A DNA stretch of 64,000 nucleotides from Nemertoderma westbladi (Eukaryota > Xenacoelomorpha > Nemertodermatida > Nemertodermatidae). The DNA is taken from the NCBI GenBank assembly GCA_032718475.1, contig JAUCBJ010007342.1, positions 1-64,000 on the forward strand. The letters are read 5' to 3'. The notes below the pieces were generated by a model. The model did no database searches. It saw only the letters and a program-made list of their open reading frames with translations, and was not told the DNA's origin. This document shows positions 1 to 10,768 of the stretch, piece by piece. Numbering within the stretch: the first letter of the stretch is position 1; the number at the start of each line of letters is the position of its first letter. The translations under genes were made by a program, and so were the position numbers.

Positions 1-1330
1 AATTCCGTTTTGTCCGGGTTCAGTTTCAAATGAGAATCATTAAATATTTTTTGAATTTTCTGAACATTCGACTCTAACAATTTTGTAGCTTGTTCTGGAT
101 CTGAGTCAGCCACATAAATAACTGTATCATCAGCATACTGTATAATTGAAACATTTGTCAGTTGTTCTGGAATGTTATTGGTATATAGCATAAATAATAG
201 AGGCCCTAAAATGGTACCTTGGGGAACGCCCCTTGTTTCAGTTAGCCAATCAGAAAAAGTATTTTCTACTTTAACACGTTGCTTCCTTTTCAATAGGTAA
301 TTTTGTATGAGGTTCAGTGCAGTCGAGTGGAAGCCTAAATGTTTGAGTCTGTGATTCAAAATGTCATGATTTATAGAGTTGAAAGCTTTGCTTAGGTCTA
401 AAAATGCGGCTGCGACAAATTTGTTGTCATTCAAATGTTGACGCCAATTCTCAGTTAAGTAAGTAACAGCATCAACAGTAGAAAATCCTTTTCGGAAACC
501 AAATTGTTTTGGGTATAAAAGCTTATTATCTTTGACATATTCAAGTATTTGAGAACACATAATTTTTTCAACAACTTTGGCAAAAGGAGACGTTATTGCA
601 ACTGGTCTGTAGTTCGCAGCATCAAATAGATCACCTTTTTTATAAATTGGGGAAATATTCGACAATTTTAGATGGTCTGGGAATAAAGATTTCGTCAAAC
701 ATTGAATTATTAGAAAATGCAACGACCCCGAAATGTGAGATCGAATTTCCCTTATTATTTTTGTAGGTATTTTACAAGGTCCAGAGGACTTATTTTCATT
801 TAATTGATCAATTCTATTTCATTCATGGCATTTGATAATTGTTTTCTGTTAGTTATTAAAATACCTCTGTATTTGTTACAGTTAATGGAGGCACTTTTGA
901 TTTTATTATTTATAATTTTATTAATTATTTTCCACCTTGATTTGCTGTCCCTGGCACTCAGATATTTATTTTTTACGAAATTATTCTTTAGTTTATTGTT
1001 CAGATTATTAAACTTATTTCGCATTAATTTGTATGCTTTGTAATCGTTATCACTTTTTGTACGGCGCCAAAGTGCAAATTTTTTATATTTATTGGTTTTT
1101 AACTCATTAAGTTCATCTGTTGCCCAGTCATCTCTCATCATATTTTTATTAGGAATGAATAGTTTACGTTTCATAGGGGCATATTTATTCAGTATTTCCA
1201 CTATCTGATTTTCAAAAATCTCAAATTGTTTATTGATATCATCCTCAAGATAAAAATCATTCCAGATAATATTCTCAATTTCATTTAAAAAGGCACCTTT
1301 GTTAAAATCAGTAAAATTCCTATACTCAAT
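1..1330 (-). pseudogene. LINE ORF2 fragment: linker plus reverse transcriptase
   Basis: Reading from 1330 down, a lysine/asparagine-rich linker is open to a TAA at about 800, and the RT domain continues in another frame from about 810 to the window edge, so one frameshift near 800 separates them. RT motifs seen in order are ISPIYKKGD, NYRPVAI, FLDLSKAFNSINH (first catalytic Asp), GVPQGTILGPLLF and QYADDTVIY (catalytic Asp pair), then LNPDKTE. These are standard RVT_1 motifs for target-primed reverse transcription. No endonuclease residues are present. The RT half is open for about 265 codons, so decay is modest apart from the frameshift and truncation. It could be a fragment of a still-active family. 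Confidence 0.85.
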
Positions 1331-1335
1331 CCACT
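1..1335 (-). mobile_element. 5'-truncated non-LTR retrotransposon (LINE), running off the left edge
   Basis: The minus strand encodes the linker and reverse transcriptase part of a Jockey/CR1-like LINE ORF2. The endonuclease domain is missing: recognisable coding sequence starts near 1330, where it abuts the BEL/Pao remnant on the opposite strand, which is the usual outcome of incomplete reverse transcription or of later rearrangement. The 3' end lies outside the window. Clade assignment is by eye from RT motifs only. Confidence 0.85.
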
Positions 1336-1365
1336 CGTTCCACTCAATCCACTAAGTAGCCATTA

Positions 1366-1802
1366 TACTTAGTCGCACTAATGTAGATCAATGGAGACAT
1401 TGCCCTGGGACGATTAATCCAGCTGACATCGCCTACAGAGGAGCAACTCCTCAAGAACTGATAGATACTCCAGACTGGTTAGGTGGACCCGACTTCCTAA
1501 GTAAAGAAGAGGATGAATGGCCTCCTCATCTCACCACGGCTGAGATTAGACAAGCCAAGGGAGCGGAGAAAGTCAAACCTAAAACCCGGACGAGTAAATC
1601 AAAGTTATTCAAACCCGTGATAGATATGTCTGTACTACACATTTCCGGGGACGACGCTGTGGATCTAAACTCCCCTTCAACAAATAAATCCGTTGTAGAA
1701 ATCAGAGAAAGAGACTGGAAATCTGGAACACCAGACGTCTCACAGGGACTCTCACCTCTCCTGCAGAGAGCGATAAATCACTATAGTTTTCACTATATTT
1801 AA
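1366..1802 (+). pseudogene. BEL pol fragment: RNase H end and linker
   Basis: An open frame with no start codon of its own encodes the end of RNase H (WRHCPGTINPADI, RGATPQEL, GPDFLSKE) and a charged linker, ending at a TAA at 1800. The same region in the intact element reads WRHCPGVLNPADITSRGA, so homology is clear. The next piece of pol at 1822 is in a different frame, so a frameshift and a stop separate the RNase H end from integrase. Confidence 0.8.
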
Positions 1803-1821
1803 TCGGCTTTGTAAGGCCGTC

Positions 1822-3393
1822 GTGTATTTGAAGCGATGCTTCCATCATCACTACTCCAGGATGAAGATCATTAGTGATACTGCTCCAATCACATCAGCGC
1901 AGGTTCATGCTATTAAAGATCTTCCCATGTACAAGGTGCCAGATAGGTTTCTGACGGAGAAGATCAGTTATCAAGAGCATGAAGAAACCAATAAGCAGAT
2001 ACTGAGACTCCTGCAATGCTATGAAGATTCCGATAAGTATTTCCTGTTGTTGAGAAATCCACAGACGCGCTTAAGGGATCGTTTCTCTAGCACAATGATA
2101 GATGGGTTAATACGTGTTGGAGGGAGACTAACTAATGCTCCATTGTCATTTAACACTAAATTTCCCATACTCATTAGAAATCCTGAAATACAAATCAAGA
2201 TGATTGTAGATGTTCACAGTAAGCTTTACCATGATGGTAGAGAACGAGTTCTTAGCGAAATTCGAACTCGCTATTATTTTCATAAACCCCGTAGAGCTCT
2301 GAACCACGTTCTTAGGAACTGTATACCCTGTAGGAAAGTATTCAGTAGGCCTTTAACACAGCGAGAGGCAGAATTACCTAGGGAAAGAGTAAGTTTCTAT
2401 GAACCACCCTTTACTAATACCGGTGTGGATTTATTTGGCCCTATAGAAGTATATCGTGCTAGGACTATAGTCAAGCGATGGTATGTCATCTTTGTCTGTA
2501 AGACTTGTAGAGCGATCCATCTAGATATGGTGAACGATCTATCTACCAACAGCTTCATACTGAGCTTACGCCGACAGATCGCTCGCTTTGGTACTAGCAA
2601 CACGATGAGATCTGATAAGGGAACAAACTTTATTGGCGCCAATAATGAGATCAAAGCTTACGTTAGGGATTGGAACCAAAGACAGGTGGACGATCAGCTA
2701 AGGGTAACAGCATCTAGCTGGACCTTCAACGCCGCCGACGCCCCTTGGTGGGGAGGAAGTTGGGAGAGATTGATAAGGAGCGTGAAGACCGCATTTCACT
2801 TTATAGTGCCTTGCCGCGCGTATCTCACCGACGAACTTTTGCGGACGTTAATGGAGGAAATCGCCGCCTATCTTAACGAGAGACCGCTTATGCCAGTCTC
2901 ATCGAGTCCCGACTCCCTAGAAGCGCTAACACCCGCGCATTTCCTACTGAAGAAACCTGTAGCCATGCTCCCATGATCGGAAATCACGGACGGAGACGAA
3001 TACTGCCGACAAACTTGGCAACTTATGCAGTTATTATCCCATCATTTCGCTGACCATTTCAAAAAACATTATCTGCCTACGCTACAACTTCAAACCAAGT
3101 GGTTTGTGCAGCAAGAAAACGTCAGCGCCGGAGACATGGTCCTTATTGTGGAATCAGATCTTCCACGTAAGCGGTGGCAGACAGGTCGTATCATCGAGAC
3201 TCATCTATCCGATGATGGTTTAGTGCAATCGGTAGAACTCGTCATCATGCGACGTAACTTTAATAAACCTGGAATTGTATTCGAAACACAGAAACTCAAT
3301 CGCCCAATTGGTCGTTTATGTTTACTGGAAAGAGACAGAGAACTATCCGGAACTTCCCTAATCCAACAAACATCTAGGGACTCCCCAACGTAA
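1822..3393 (+). pseudogene. BEL/Pao integrase, interrupted by one in-frame TGA
   Basis: This is a retroviral-type integrase, which would insert the cDNA copy into chromosomal DNA. An HHCC-type zinc-binding region is visible (HSKLYHDG followed by CIPCRK), then the DDE core: GVDLFGPIEV (Asp), MRSDKGTNFIG (Asp) and GGSWERLIRSVK (Glu). The C-terminal part (DMVLIVESDLPRKRWQTGRI) resumes at 2977 in the same frame after a TGA at 2974-2976, so a single nonsense codon splits it. CGA to TGA by CpG deamination is the simplest explanation. The nominal first codon is GTG; the protein was originally part of a longer pol polyprotein. Otherwise the domain looks intact. Confidence 0.88.
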
Positions 3394-5107
3394 CCGCGTC
3401 TGGAGTGGGTGTGTGACTATATTATTTTATATTTGTTTTAATATTTTTATATTTATGTATGTATTATTATGTAATTTTATTATAATCGTTTTCTTTAATT
3501 TTATTTAGTAGAATGTTATTTTAGCGATTATTTAGTAGATTAGTGCAATATATATATTCGTGTTTATTACTTAATTACTTATATTATATATTTAGTGCAA
3601 TGGCGAGAAATAATTATTTTTATCTTTCCTTACTGTCTGTATCATATTATAAATGCGAGACTACAGTAAGATGAAATGTCCGTACTTATTAAAGTACAAT
3701 AAAGCTCCTACTATATTCAAGTATTATTGGTAAGTAGAGTATTAGGAATGCAAAGTTCAGATCCTCGTGTCTCGGCTAAACCAAGCTCTGGGTAGACCTT
3801 GGAAACGACTTGCCTCTTCTCACTGACATTGCTCCTTGCAATATTGCTCTCATACCGTATATTAAATAATACATATAGTAGCGTGATGTCCCTTTAACAG
3901 TAGCGTGAAATGCAAAATAAATCTGTTAAACCCTTTGACCATCTGTAATTCTAGTCGATTAAGATATCGCGGCACCCACCGATATACTTGAAAGACAAAT
4001 TTCTAGAATCAGTGGTTAACGTCCCCAGACAAGTTCTGGAATAATTCGGTGCCCATCTTGAATATTAATTATTTAATATTTACAAAATCTGTTAAAACAA
4101 ATGTTACAATAGCGTAAATGCTAAGAAATTAACTCTAGAAAATCTATAAATCAAAATCTGTTACAATTTAGATCCTCTAAAATTCTAGTCGATTAAAATA
4201 TCGTAGCACTTACCGATACTCTTAAAAGGACAAATTTCCTAGAATTAAGGATCCTAGTCCCGAGACATGCTCTGGAATAAAATTGTGTCTATTTTAGTGT
4301 TAAATAATAAAATTTACAGGAATAATTTTAAATTCATATCCTCTCATGAATTTGATAAATTGTCATTTTATACAATTTATAACATTCCCAAAATTCCATT
4401 AATTAATAGATCATGGGAGCAGAGATTCACCCTATTAAGTATATTAGTGTGCGAGAATCTCCAATATCTAGTCAATAGCCGATAAAATTCATAAAATCAT
4501 GTATAAAGGGGAATATTGACAATTAAAGAATTACTATTAAATAGCATCCCAGATCTGTATGCATGAGAATTACCCTAATTCTACTGCTAGCTTCCCATAA
4601 TGTCACCATAGCAACAACCATGCTAGAATTAGAAGCGAGTTAAAAGAACAATGGAAAGCTTGCCCCATTGAATAGCATATGGAATAAATAGCACACTGCT
4701 AGTATCCAGGGATACATAATAATAACGTGGCATTCTGGAAGGCAATTGACTAAGGGACAAATGGCCCGAATGTGTACAATTTGTGACAGTTGTGTTGAAT
4801 TTGTGCGTTTATAGGTGAATGTTACTACTAAAGTGTGTTTACAGTAGCGAGTTGCAGTTGTGAAAGTAGCCCTACCTCTGTAGCAATAACCTGAAGTAAA
4901 TCTAAGCCCTTGGGACGGACAGTGGCTCGAGTGACTCGCGCTGGTTGTTGTTGTCGTTGTGTAGCTACTACGTTGGCGAGAGGCACAGCGACGACAGTAC
5001 ATCAGCGCTGAGGATCTTGCGCTGTCCGGGGGCATTGAAGGGTAGGCAGCGAAGACCGCTAGCCTAAATATAATTAATTATAATATCGATAAACTCATAC
5101 AGCCGCT
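3394..5107 (+). other. Non-coding spacer after integrase
   Basis: No gene is supported. GGAGTGGGTG at 3402-3411, just after the integrase stop, looks like a polypurine tract, and AATAAA occurs near 3700, so part of this interval could be a 3' LTR. It also holds a diverged direct duplication (3921-4290). The open frames here are short and show no family resemblance. Confidence 0.4.
3921..4290 (+). repeat. Diverged direct duplication, about 230-bp offset
   Basis: Segments at 3921-4053 and 4153-4290 share the order AATCTGTTA, TTCTAGTCGATTAA, ATATCG, ACCGATA, GACAAATTTC, CTAGAAT and TCTGGAATAA. The copies are clearly related but differ at many sites, indicating an old duplication. Confidence 0.75.
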
Positions 5108-6434
5108 ATGACTGAGTTGAAAGAAGATGATCTTGGAATCAGGGAGCGATATACCCTACCATTGCAAGCATTTGTTGATAGTTTAATACGTGGTGACAGT
5201 AGTCAACCCGCTACGGAGGACAATGGCCGTTATATCAAACTGCCAATGTCAAAGGAACAGCACAAGCGTGAATTGGACTATAGAAAATTCACCACTCGCT
5301 ATACGCATCATAATGGTACGTATATGGACTTCTTAACTACTGGTCATCCTATCGATGTACACGATACGGACAATGTAGACACCGAAAGGGAAATAATCCT
5401 ATTTAAATATCATACCCAGCGGAGTCGGAACTAAAAAACTGAAGTCGAACACGAAAAATTATATTCGAAATCGACTCGAAAGAGAAGATGTTAAAGAACC
5501 GGATAAACGCAGTGACTTCAACGTATATTTGGAATTCTTGAGAGAAACATTGTAAAACTGGTGAAATATCACCCGCGTTTCCCCTACAAGACGTGCGTCT
5601 TTGGTATTATTACGATAAATGCCCTAGACCCAACCAACACATGGAAAGACATAAACATCCGCGGAGACGTTGCGTTAAACACAGTTTTACTCGCTATATT
5701 TATGGGAGTTTCGAGCGAAACTTGTTCGACGTATCACCTACGCTCGCTGGACTCAAAAGATCTTTAAATAAACCTATGATCAGAGTTCCAGAATACTCGG
5801 TCAGATCTCCTCATTCCCTGGTGAGACCTCAGACTCTTGATCCTAATAGTATCACGGATCCTCCTGAACTATACTCACTATTCAAAGATCTAGTATTACC
5901 CGAACAATTAATTGGTGGCACTCCGGTAGTGGGCTCTCTAGATATCCGCCCATCCTACCTAGCCGGATTGGGACGTGGACATTTAATATCATCCTGGTTT
6001 AACCCAATACAACCCGACACCGAGGTAGAGGAGAGCGTTGTACGAAACGCGTTAGACGCTATTCGACAAAAGATCGGAAAAGGAACCTACAATTGTTTAG
6101 ATAAACATAAATTGCAGCAGCAAGTCCAAGCGGTAAAATAATTAGCTTCACCTCAGTTCGATCGGGAAATCCAGAATCTCGAAGAAGATATCGAACTTGG
6201 ACGACCCTACTCTCTGCAAGAGTTTTGGACGAATGCTTTCAACGACAAGCAGAGGAAAATCAGCTTGAGGAGAAGCATATCAATTCCGATAGAGCCCGAG
6301 AACGCGAGTTGGAAAGAATCATCAAACCGAAGAAATTTCTCACTACTCACGGTCAACCTACCGCTCTCGTGCACACGACCCGTCAGGGACCAGTAAGAGC
6401 TGCTGTCTTGAAACGCGCTCTAAAGGTTGTTTGA
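5108..6434 (+). pseudogene. Broken relative of the BEL extra ORF (ORF D)
   Basis: Two main open pieces (5108-5434 and 5593-6141, different frames) plus a tail to 6434. The first contains RYIKLPMSKEQHKRE and DVHDTDNVDTEREI, resembling KYKPSYDKELRRE and DVCDISADPDEEI near the N-terminus of the 989-codon ORF at 27.8-30.7 kb. The second contains VRLWYYYDKC and RCVKHSFTRY, matching YKLFYKCGEC and RCPAHQFLRY of that ORF, including the conserved C and CxxH positions. The zinc-knuckle C-terminus is not recognisable here. Function is unknown. The match is by eye and distant, but order and spacing agree. ATG at 5108 is a plausible start. Confidence 0.55.
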
Positions 6435-6719
6435 CCTCGTTCTACGGAGGTTGATATCGATCAACCGGGTACCTCGACCTGCGGATACACCGACCGTAAC
6501 CCTAAACCTTCTGATGCAATTGTATTGCACCTCTTACCCAGGAGTTATAGCCCTCCTAGTAAAGTGGCTCGCCCCTAAGAGAAAAGGACTCTTGCTAGCC
6601 TCAAAAAACTGCGTAAATGCCGTTCACGTAAGAAGGACTAACTGTTTAGAGTATTTTTATATTTTAGAAACTGTGATTTTTTATATTTTAAAGAATTAAA
6701 TCCCATTTTCTGGGAGCGG

Positions 6720-7260
6720 TGTAAAAGCTTTTGCGGACATAACTAGTCATTTTTCCCGCAATGTACCGTATAGGTGCTTTAGCGGACATAACAAGCAATT
6801 TTTCCGCAATGTGCATAATACTCTAAAAAGATTGTAGCTCAGATGACGAAATCTGTCAGCTGATTTCATGTACACGTGGAACCTCTCTTTGTTCTGCTCA
6901 GCCAATCAGAGCGATTTTCACTTTATTCCTCAAGGGCCTATGTAAAACCGCGCAATGCATTACGGTCTTTGTTTACCTTTCTTAGCCTAAGAACCGGCTT
7001 GGAAATCTTCTGTACTTCTGTTGTAGAAGTTTCAGACTTTGGCCAAAACATTAGATGGCTTTGATTACAAGAACGTAAATCTATTATCTGCTGGCACTGC
7101 TGGCCACTTGCCACCTGGATACACTAACTGAGCAACACCAACTGTAATCAACACTGCAATTATACAGTATGCATTACGTTCACCGCATTATTTTACTTCT
7201 GTTTACTGTCTGTTATTAATTGTTGTATATTGATGGATATTTTGTTATATTTGGAGAACA
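6720..7260 (+). repeat. Possible 3' LTR of the decayed BEL element
   Basis: GGGAGCGG at 6712-6719 is followed directly by TGTAAAAGC; the intact BEL element has TTGGAGCGG followed by its LTR start TGTTACGG. A TG start here and an ACA end near 7260, just before the minisatellite, give a candidate of about 540 bp. It contains a short internal duplication (GCGGACATAAC at about 6735 and 6784). The 5' partner is missing, so the call cannot be confirmed inside the window. Confidence 0.35.
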
Positions 7261-7271
7261 CCGATAAATTG

Positions 7272-7549
7272 ACGCTACTCCTACCTGCTACCCGAAGGTA
7301 GGGGTGGGCGCTACTCCTATCTGCTACCCGAAGGTAGGGCTAGGTGCTACACATATCTGCTACCGAGGGTAGGGGTGGGCGCTACTCCTATCTGCTACCC
7401 GAAGGTAGGGGTGGGCGCTACTCCTATCTGCTACCCGAAGGTAGGGGTGGGCGCTACTCCTATCTGCTACCCGAAGGTAGGGGTGAGCGCTACTCCTATC
7501 TGCTACCCGAAGGTAGGGGTGGGTGCTACACATATCTGCTACCGAGGTT
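7272..7549 (+). repeat. 36-bp hairpin minisatellite, array 1 (about 8 units)
   Basis: Tandem units of 36 bp, each with the inverted repeat CTACC-CGAA-GGTAG, followed by GGGTGGGCGCTACTCC. The unit length is a multiple of three and lacks stops, so the open frame with RYSYLLPEGRGG repeats is a by-product. The array lies at the edge of element X copy 1. The same family occurs inverted at 52.65-53.80 and 62.01-63.65 kb. Confidence 0.95.
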
Positions 7550-8120
7550 AATATGATATCTAAAGTAATAAATAAAAAGTAAATAAATACTGCAATAATG
7601 GTGATAGTAGTTGTAGTGATACTGTAGTAATAGTGGCAACTGCTAATACTGCAAATTAATTTACTGTACCTTTAAATTACTTAATAATTTTTCAATAAAT
7701 ATGAACAATAATTAATATACATTAAAATGAACCATTTAATATGGATAAATACTATCAAAAATAACATTGGTAGCGAAGTAAGTCTGTCGATTAATGTTTA
7801 TATCTTGGTAAACCTACAGTTTAGTAAAGTGGTGCCATAAAAGTGGTACAATTGTAAAGTGTAGGCAAAGGGACGACATGTGCAGTTATCATTCATGATA
7901 TTGTAAAAGTAGCATCCACTAGAGAGTTCTCCTAAACAAGTGGGCGGCGGCGGCCTCTAGTTGTCATGACGTATAATATATAAATATTGTCATGATAAAG
8001 TTTCCCGCATGACAAATATAGTAAACGACTTCAGCCAATATAATTAATTATAGAAAACATATAACAATTAATTAATTAACATTTCAATAAAACATCAATT
8101 ACATAACTAAGGTAGCCCGG

Positions 8121-8442
8121 TTTGTATCATTGGAGGTGTCTCATTGGTTCCCCCAAGTTTGATACTAGAATCAAGCCTCCTCCACTTTGCAGGACATTGC
8201 TTTCGCCGTGAGGACCTGCCAGTGCATAATCTTGTGATATGGCAGCCTCATAGAGTGAATAAACATGGTGGACAGCCCATGACTTTCTTGAGGCGCATCT
8301 TAAAGGACACTGGCCTTGACGATGGGGGGTGATAAATCAAATGTCATGTGTGATAGGGAGTTGTGGTGGCGCAATTTTGTCGACAAGCCGGCACAGCATT
8401 CTTAAAAATGCAGCTGCAATGCAGCCTGCCGATACTAGTAAT
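8121..8442 (+). mobile_element. 5'-truncated RTE-like LINE 3' end
   Basis: The coding remnant includes LHFAGHCFRRED and GGQPMTFLRRILKDTG, the C-terminal ORF2 signature also seen at 16.7-17.0 kb, ending in the RTE tail (CCGGCACAGCATTCTTAA, then CAGCTGCAATGCAGC) and a short TAG-like run. It is flanked by the 12-bp target duplication AAGGTAGCCCGG at 8109-8120 and 8443-8454. The matching empty site is at about 50.1 kb in element X copy 2, which carries one copy of that sequence. The frame is broken by a short duplication near 8325. Confidence 0.92.
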
Positions 8443-8581
8443 AAGGTAGCCCGGCACGGTTAATTATATAGTATAATTTTTGTTTTCCAACTTTAAGGCC
8501 CACGCAAATTCGAAATGTCAAGCTACTACAACTCACTGCAAAGCCTACGGAGCCCCTAAAGGGAGATGGGTTCCCCTTTTT

Positions 8582-9312
8582 TTTCTAAGTCCGGCCCGGA
8601 GATACTAAGTCTGGCCCGGAGATACTAAGTCTGGCCCAGAGATACTAAGTCTGGCCCGGAGATACTAAGTCCGGTCCGGAGATACTAAGTCCGGCATGGA
8701 GATACTAAGTCCGGCCCAGAGATACTATCTAAGGCCCTGAGATACTAAGTCCGGCCCGGTGATACTATCTCATTCCGCACTGAGATACTAAGTCCGGCTG
8801 GAGATACTAAGTCTGGCCTGGATATACTTTCTCAGGCTCGGAGATACTATGTCCGGCCTGGAGATACTAAGTCCGGCCTGGAGATACTATCTCAGGCCCT
8901 GAAATACTAAGTCCAGCCCGGAGATACTAAGTCCGGCTCGGAGATACTAAGTCCGTCCTGGAGATACTATCTCAGGCCCTGAAATACTAAGTCCAGCCCG
9001 GAGATACTATCTCATGCCCTGAGATACTAAGTCCGGCTGGAGATACTAAGTCTGGCCTGGAGATACTTTCTCGGGCCCTGAGATACTAAGTCAGGCCCGG
9101 AGATACTAAGTCTGGCCTGGAGATACTATCTCAGGCCCTGAAATTCTAAGTCCAGCCCGGAGATACTATGTCCGGCCTGAAGATACTATCTCAGGCCCTG
9201 AAATACTAAGTCCAGCCTGGAGATACTATCTCATGCCCTGAGATACTAAGTCCGGCCCGGAGATACTAAGTCCGGCCTGGAAATACGATCTCAGGCCCTG
9301 AAATACTAAGAG
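8582..9312 (+). repeat. 20-bp tandem array, left arm
   Basis: Units resemble GGAGATACTAAGTCCGGCCC (20 bp), with a common variant GATACTATCTCAGGCCCTGA. Roughly 36 units, imperfect. They form the left arm of the foldback element. Confidence 0.95.
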
Positions 9313-9984
9313 ATGGTCTTCAGCAGGGCATGTTGATAAAATAATTTTATGTAATTTCTGTACTGAAATTTCGCAAATCTCACCAAACAGCCCCCTCCCC
9401 GCATATTATCTTTCATTCTTACTCCTACTTACTCAATATTTTCTCTGTTGCTCTTACCACTTTACTACCGAACTCTCAACCCCCCTCCCCCATCCCACAT
9501 CCTTATCCCGCAGGGCCCAGTGGAAATTTAAGTTTAATTAGCATGGTTTACCGCCATGAATGTACAGTAGATAGTATACTATAGAAGATAATTTCAGGTA
9601 CGAATATATGTGTACCTTAGGCGATCTTGTCATGATCGTGTTACGATCTTAGTAGATTGTCTTTGAATCATAGCAAGATCTATGTAGATAAGCAACTATG
9701 TTGTTATTTCGCAAACACTTAACTATTAATTGACTCATGGGTTAGGACTCATGTGTAGAAGATAAATTAAAATACCTAAAAATTGTCACTTACCGGTTCA
9801 AGTCTTTAACGATCTTGCCAAGATCATGTCATGATATTGACAGAATTATAATGCATTAAGATTTTTGCAGGTACACCACGGTCATAGCATGATCATCCAA
9901 GATCTTTGCAGATTCAAAAAGTTGCTAGTCTAGAGCCACCCCACCCCAGTTTGCCAGTCCCACTTATTACTCAAATTGAATTTC
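9313..9984. other. Central segment of the foldback element
   Basis: About 670 bp with no open frame of note. It contains cytosine-rich runs near 9395 and 9480 and several GATCTTG/CATGATC-type short inverted motifs between 9620 and 9900. No gene is supported. Confidence 0.5.
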
Positions 9985-10397
9985 CCTCCAGGCCAGAGAT
10001 ACTATCTCAGGGACTGAGATAGTATCTCCGGGCCGGACAGTATCTCAAGGCCTGAGATAGTATCTCCGGGCCTCAGATAGTATCTCAGGGCCGGACTTAG
10101 TATAGCAGGGCCTGAGATAGTATCTCCGGGCCTGACTTAGATTCTCCGGGCCGGACTTAGTATAGCAGGGCCTGAGATAGTATCTCCGGGCCTGACTTAG
10201 ATTCTCCGGGCCGGACTTAGTATCTCCGGACCGGACTTAGTATCTCCGGGCCGGACTTATTATCTCTGGCCCAGACTTAGTATCTCCGGGCCGGACTTAT
10301 TATCTCTGGCCCAGACTTAGTATCTCTGGGCCGGACTTAGTATCCCCGGGCCTGAGATAGTATCTCCGGGGCGGACTTAGTATCTCTGGGCCAGATT
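9985..10397 (-). repeat. 20-bp tandem array, right arm (inverted)
   Basis: Units read GGGCCGGACTTAGTATCTCC, the reverse complement of the left-arm unit; about 20 copies. Together with the left arm this allows a hairpin of several hundred base pairs. Confidence 0.95.
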
Positions 10398-10699
10398 TAA
10401 AAAAAGGGGGAAACCCATGCCCTTTAGGGGCTCCGTAAAAACCACTATCTATATATTTATATTAGGCCTACATATTTTGTTACATGGAGCTTGGATTTAT
10501 TACTGTTTACTTTGAATTGGAACTAGGCAGTTTAATTTGTAACTGGGTGCTCATATTTGTGGGATTATTTTACTGTTAAGTAAGATATCTACAGTACTAT
10601 GTAAAAACTTTCTAAATCCAACGTATTTTGCCTTGATTTGTAGTTGTTGTAATTTGCCTATTACCTACAATAGTTATAATTTCACTTGGGATTCTATTG

Positions 10700-10768
10700 G
10701 CGCAGTGATCGAGAAGGTTAAGGTCTCGGGTTACATTCTAAATAGGTCAGGGGTTCGAATCTGGGTCG
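10700..10768 (+). repeat. tRNA-like sequence (degenerate, possible SINE head)
   Basis: TGATCGAGAAGGTTAAGG resembles the A box of Ser/Leu-type tRNAs and GGTTCGAATCT at 10753 is a B-box core; their spacing suits a pol III internal promoter. The acceptor and T stems do not pair properly, so this is not a functional tRNA gene. It is more likely the 5' head of a tRNA-derived SINE. The overlapping 75-codon open frame is not credible as a protein. Confidence 0.4.

Larger units (their letters stand above)
1366..7260 (+). mobile_element. Decayed BEL/Pao LTR retrotransposon remnant (plus strand)
   Basis: The span starts in the RNase H-integrase linker (WRHCPGTINPADI is shared with the intact BEL element at 33.5 kb), continues through integrase to 3393, a spacer, then a broken relative of the extra ORF found downstream of integrase in the intact element, and ends in a polypurine-like GGGAGCGG followed by TG at 6720. 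Gag, protease, RT and the 5' LTR are absent, cut off by the LINE on the left. I infer one element because the order integrase, spacer, extra ORF, polypurine tract matches the 24.4-43.2 kb element. An alternative is two BEL fragments side by side, with a 3' LTR starting near 3409. Confidence 0.65.
8546..10436. mobile_element. Foldback (FB-like) element with tandem-repeat arms
   Basis: Terminal inverted repeats begin TACGGAGCCCCTAAAGGG at 8546 and end with the reverse complement at 10436. Inside the termini, arms of 20-bp tandem repeats run in opposite orientations (8582-9312 and 9985-10397) around a central segment of about 670 bp without a gene. Element X copy 2 has the empty site at about 50003. 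Flanks AAAGCC and AAAACC suggest a target duplication of about 6 bp with one mismatch. No transposase is encoded, so movement would be non-autonomous. Confidence 0.88.
7550..10560 (+). mobile_element. Element X, copy 1 (unclassified dispersed repeat)
   Basis: This copy matches, in inverted orientation, the sequence at 49.88-52.42 kb. Shared landmarks are the stretch around 7690-8030 (with GGGCGGCGGCGGCCTCTAG), GGCTGAAGTCGTT on the opposite strand, AAGGTAGCCCGG, GGCCCACGCAAATTCG and GTAACTGGGTGCTCATATTTGT, where homology stops at about 10560. Both copies carry the 36-bp array at the same end and in matching orientation, so the array belongs to the repeat. No transposase is visible. This copy is interrupted by an RTE fragment and a foldback element, copy 2 by a different long-TIR element. 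Confidence 0.8.

Noticed and set aside
4640-5035. 131-codon minus-strand frame
   Set aside because: Low-complexity Ser/Thr/Cys composition, lies antisense in a BEL spacer, no family resemblance.
10700-10768. Functional tRNA gene
   Set aside because: A- and B-box words are present but the acceptor and T stems do not pair.
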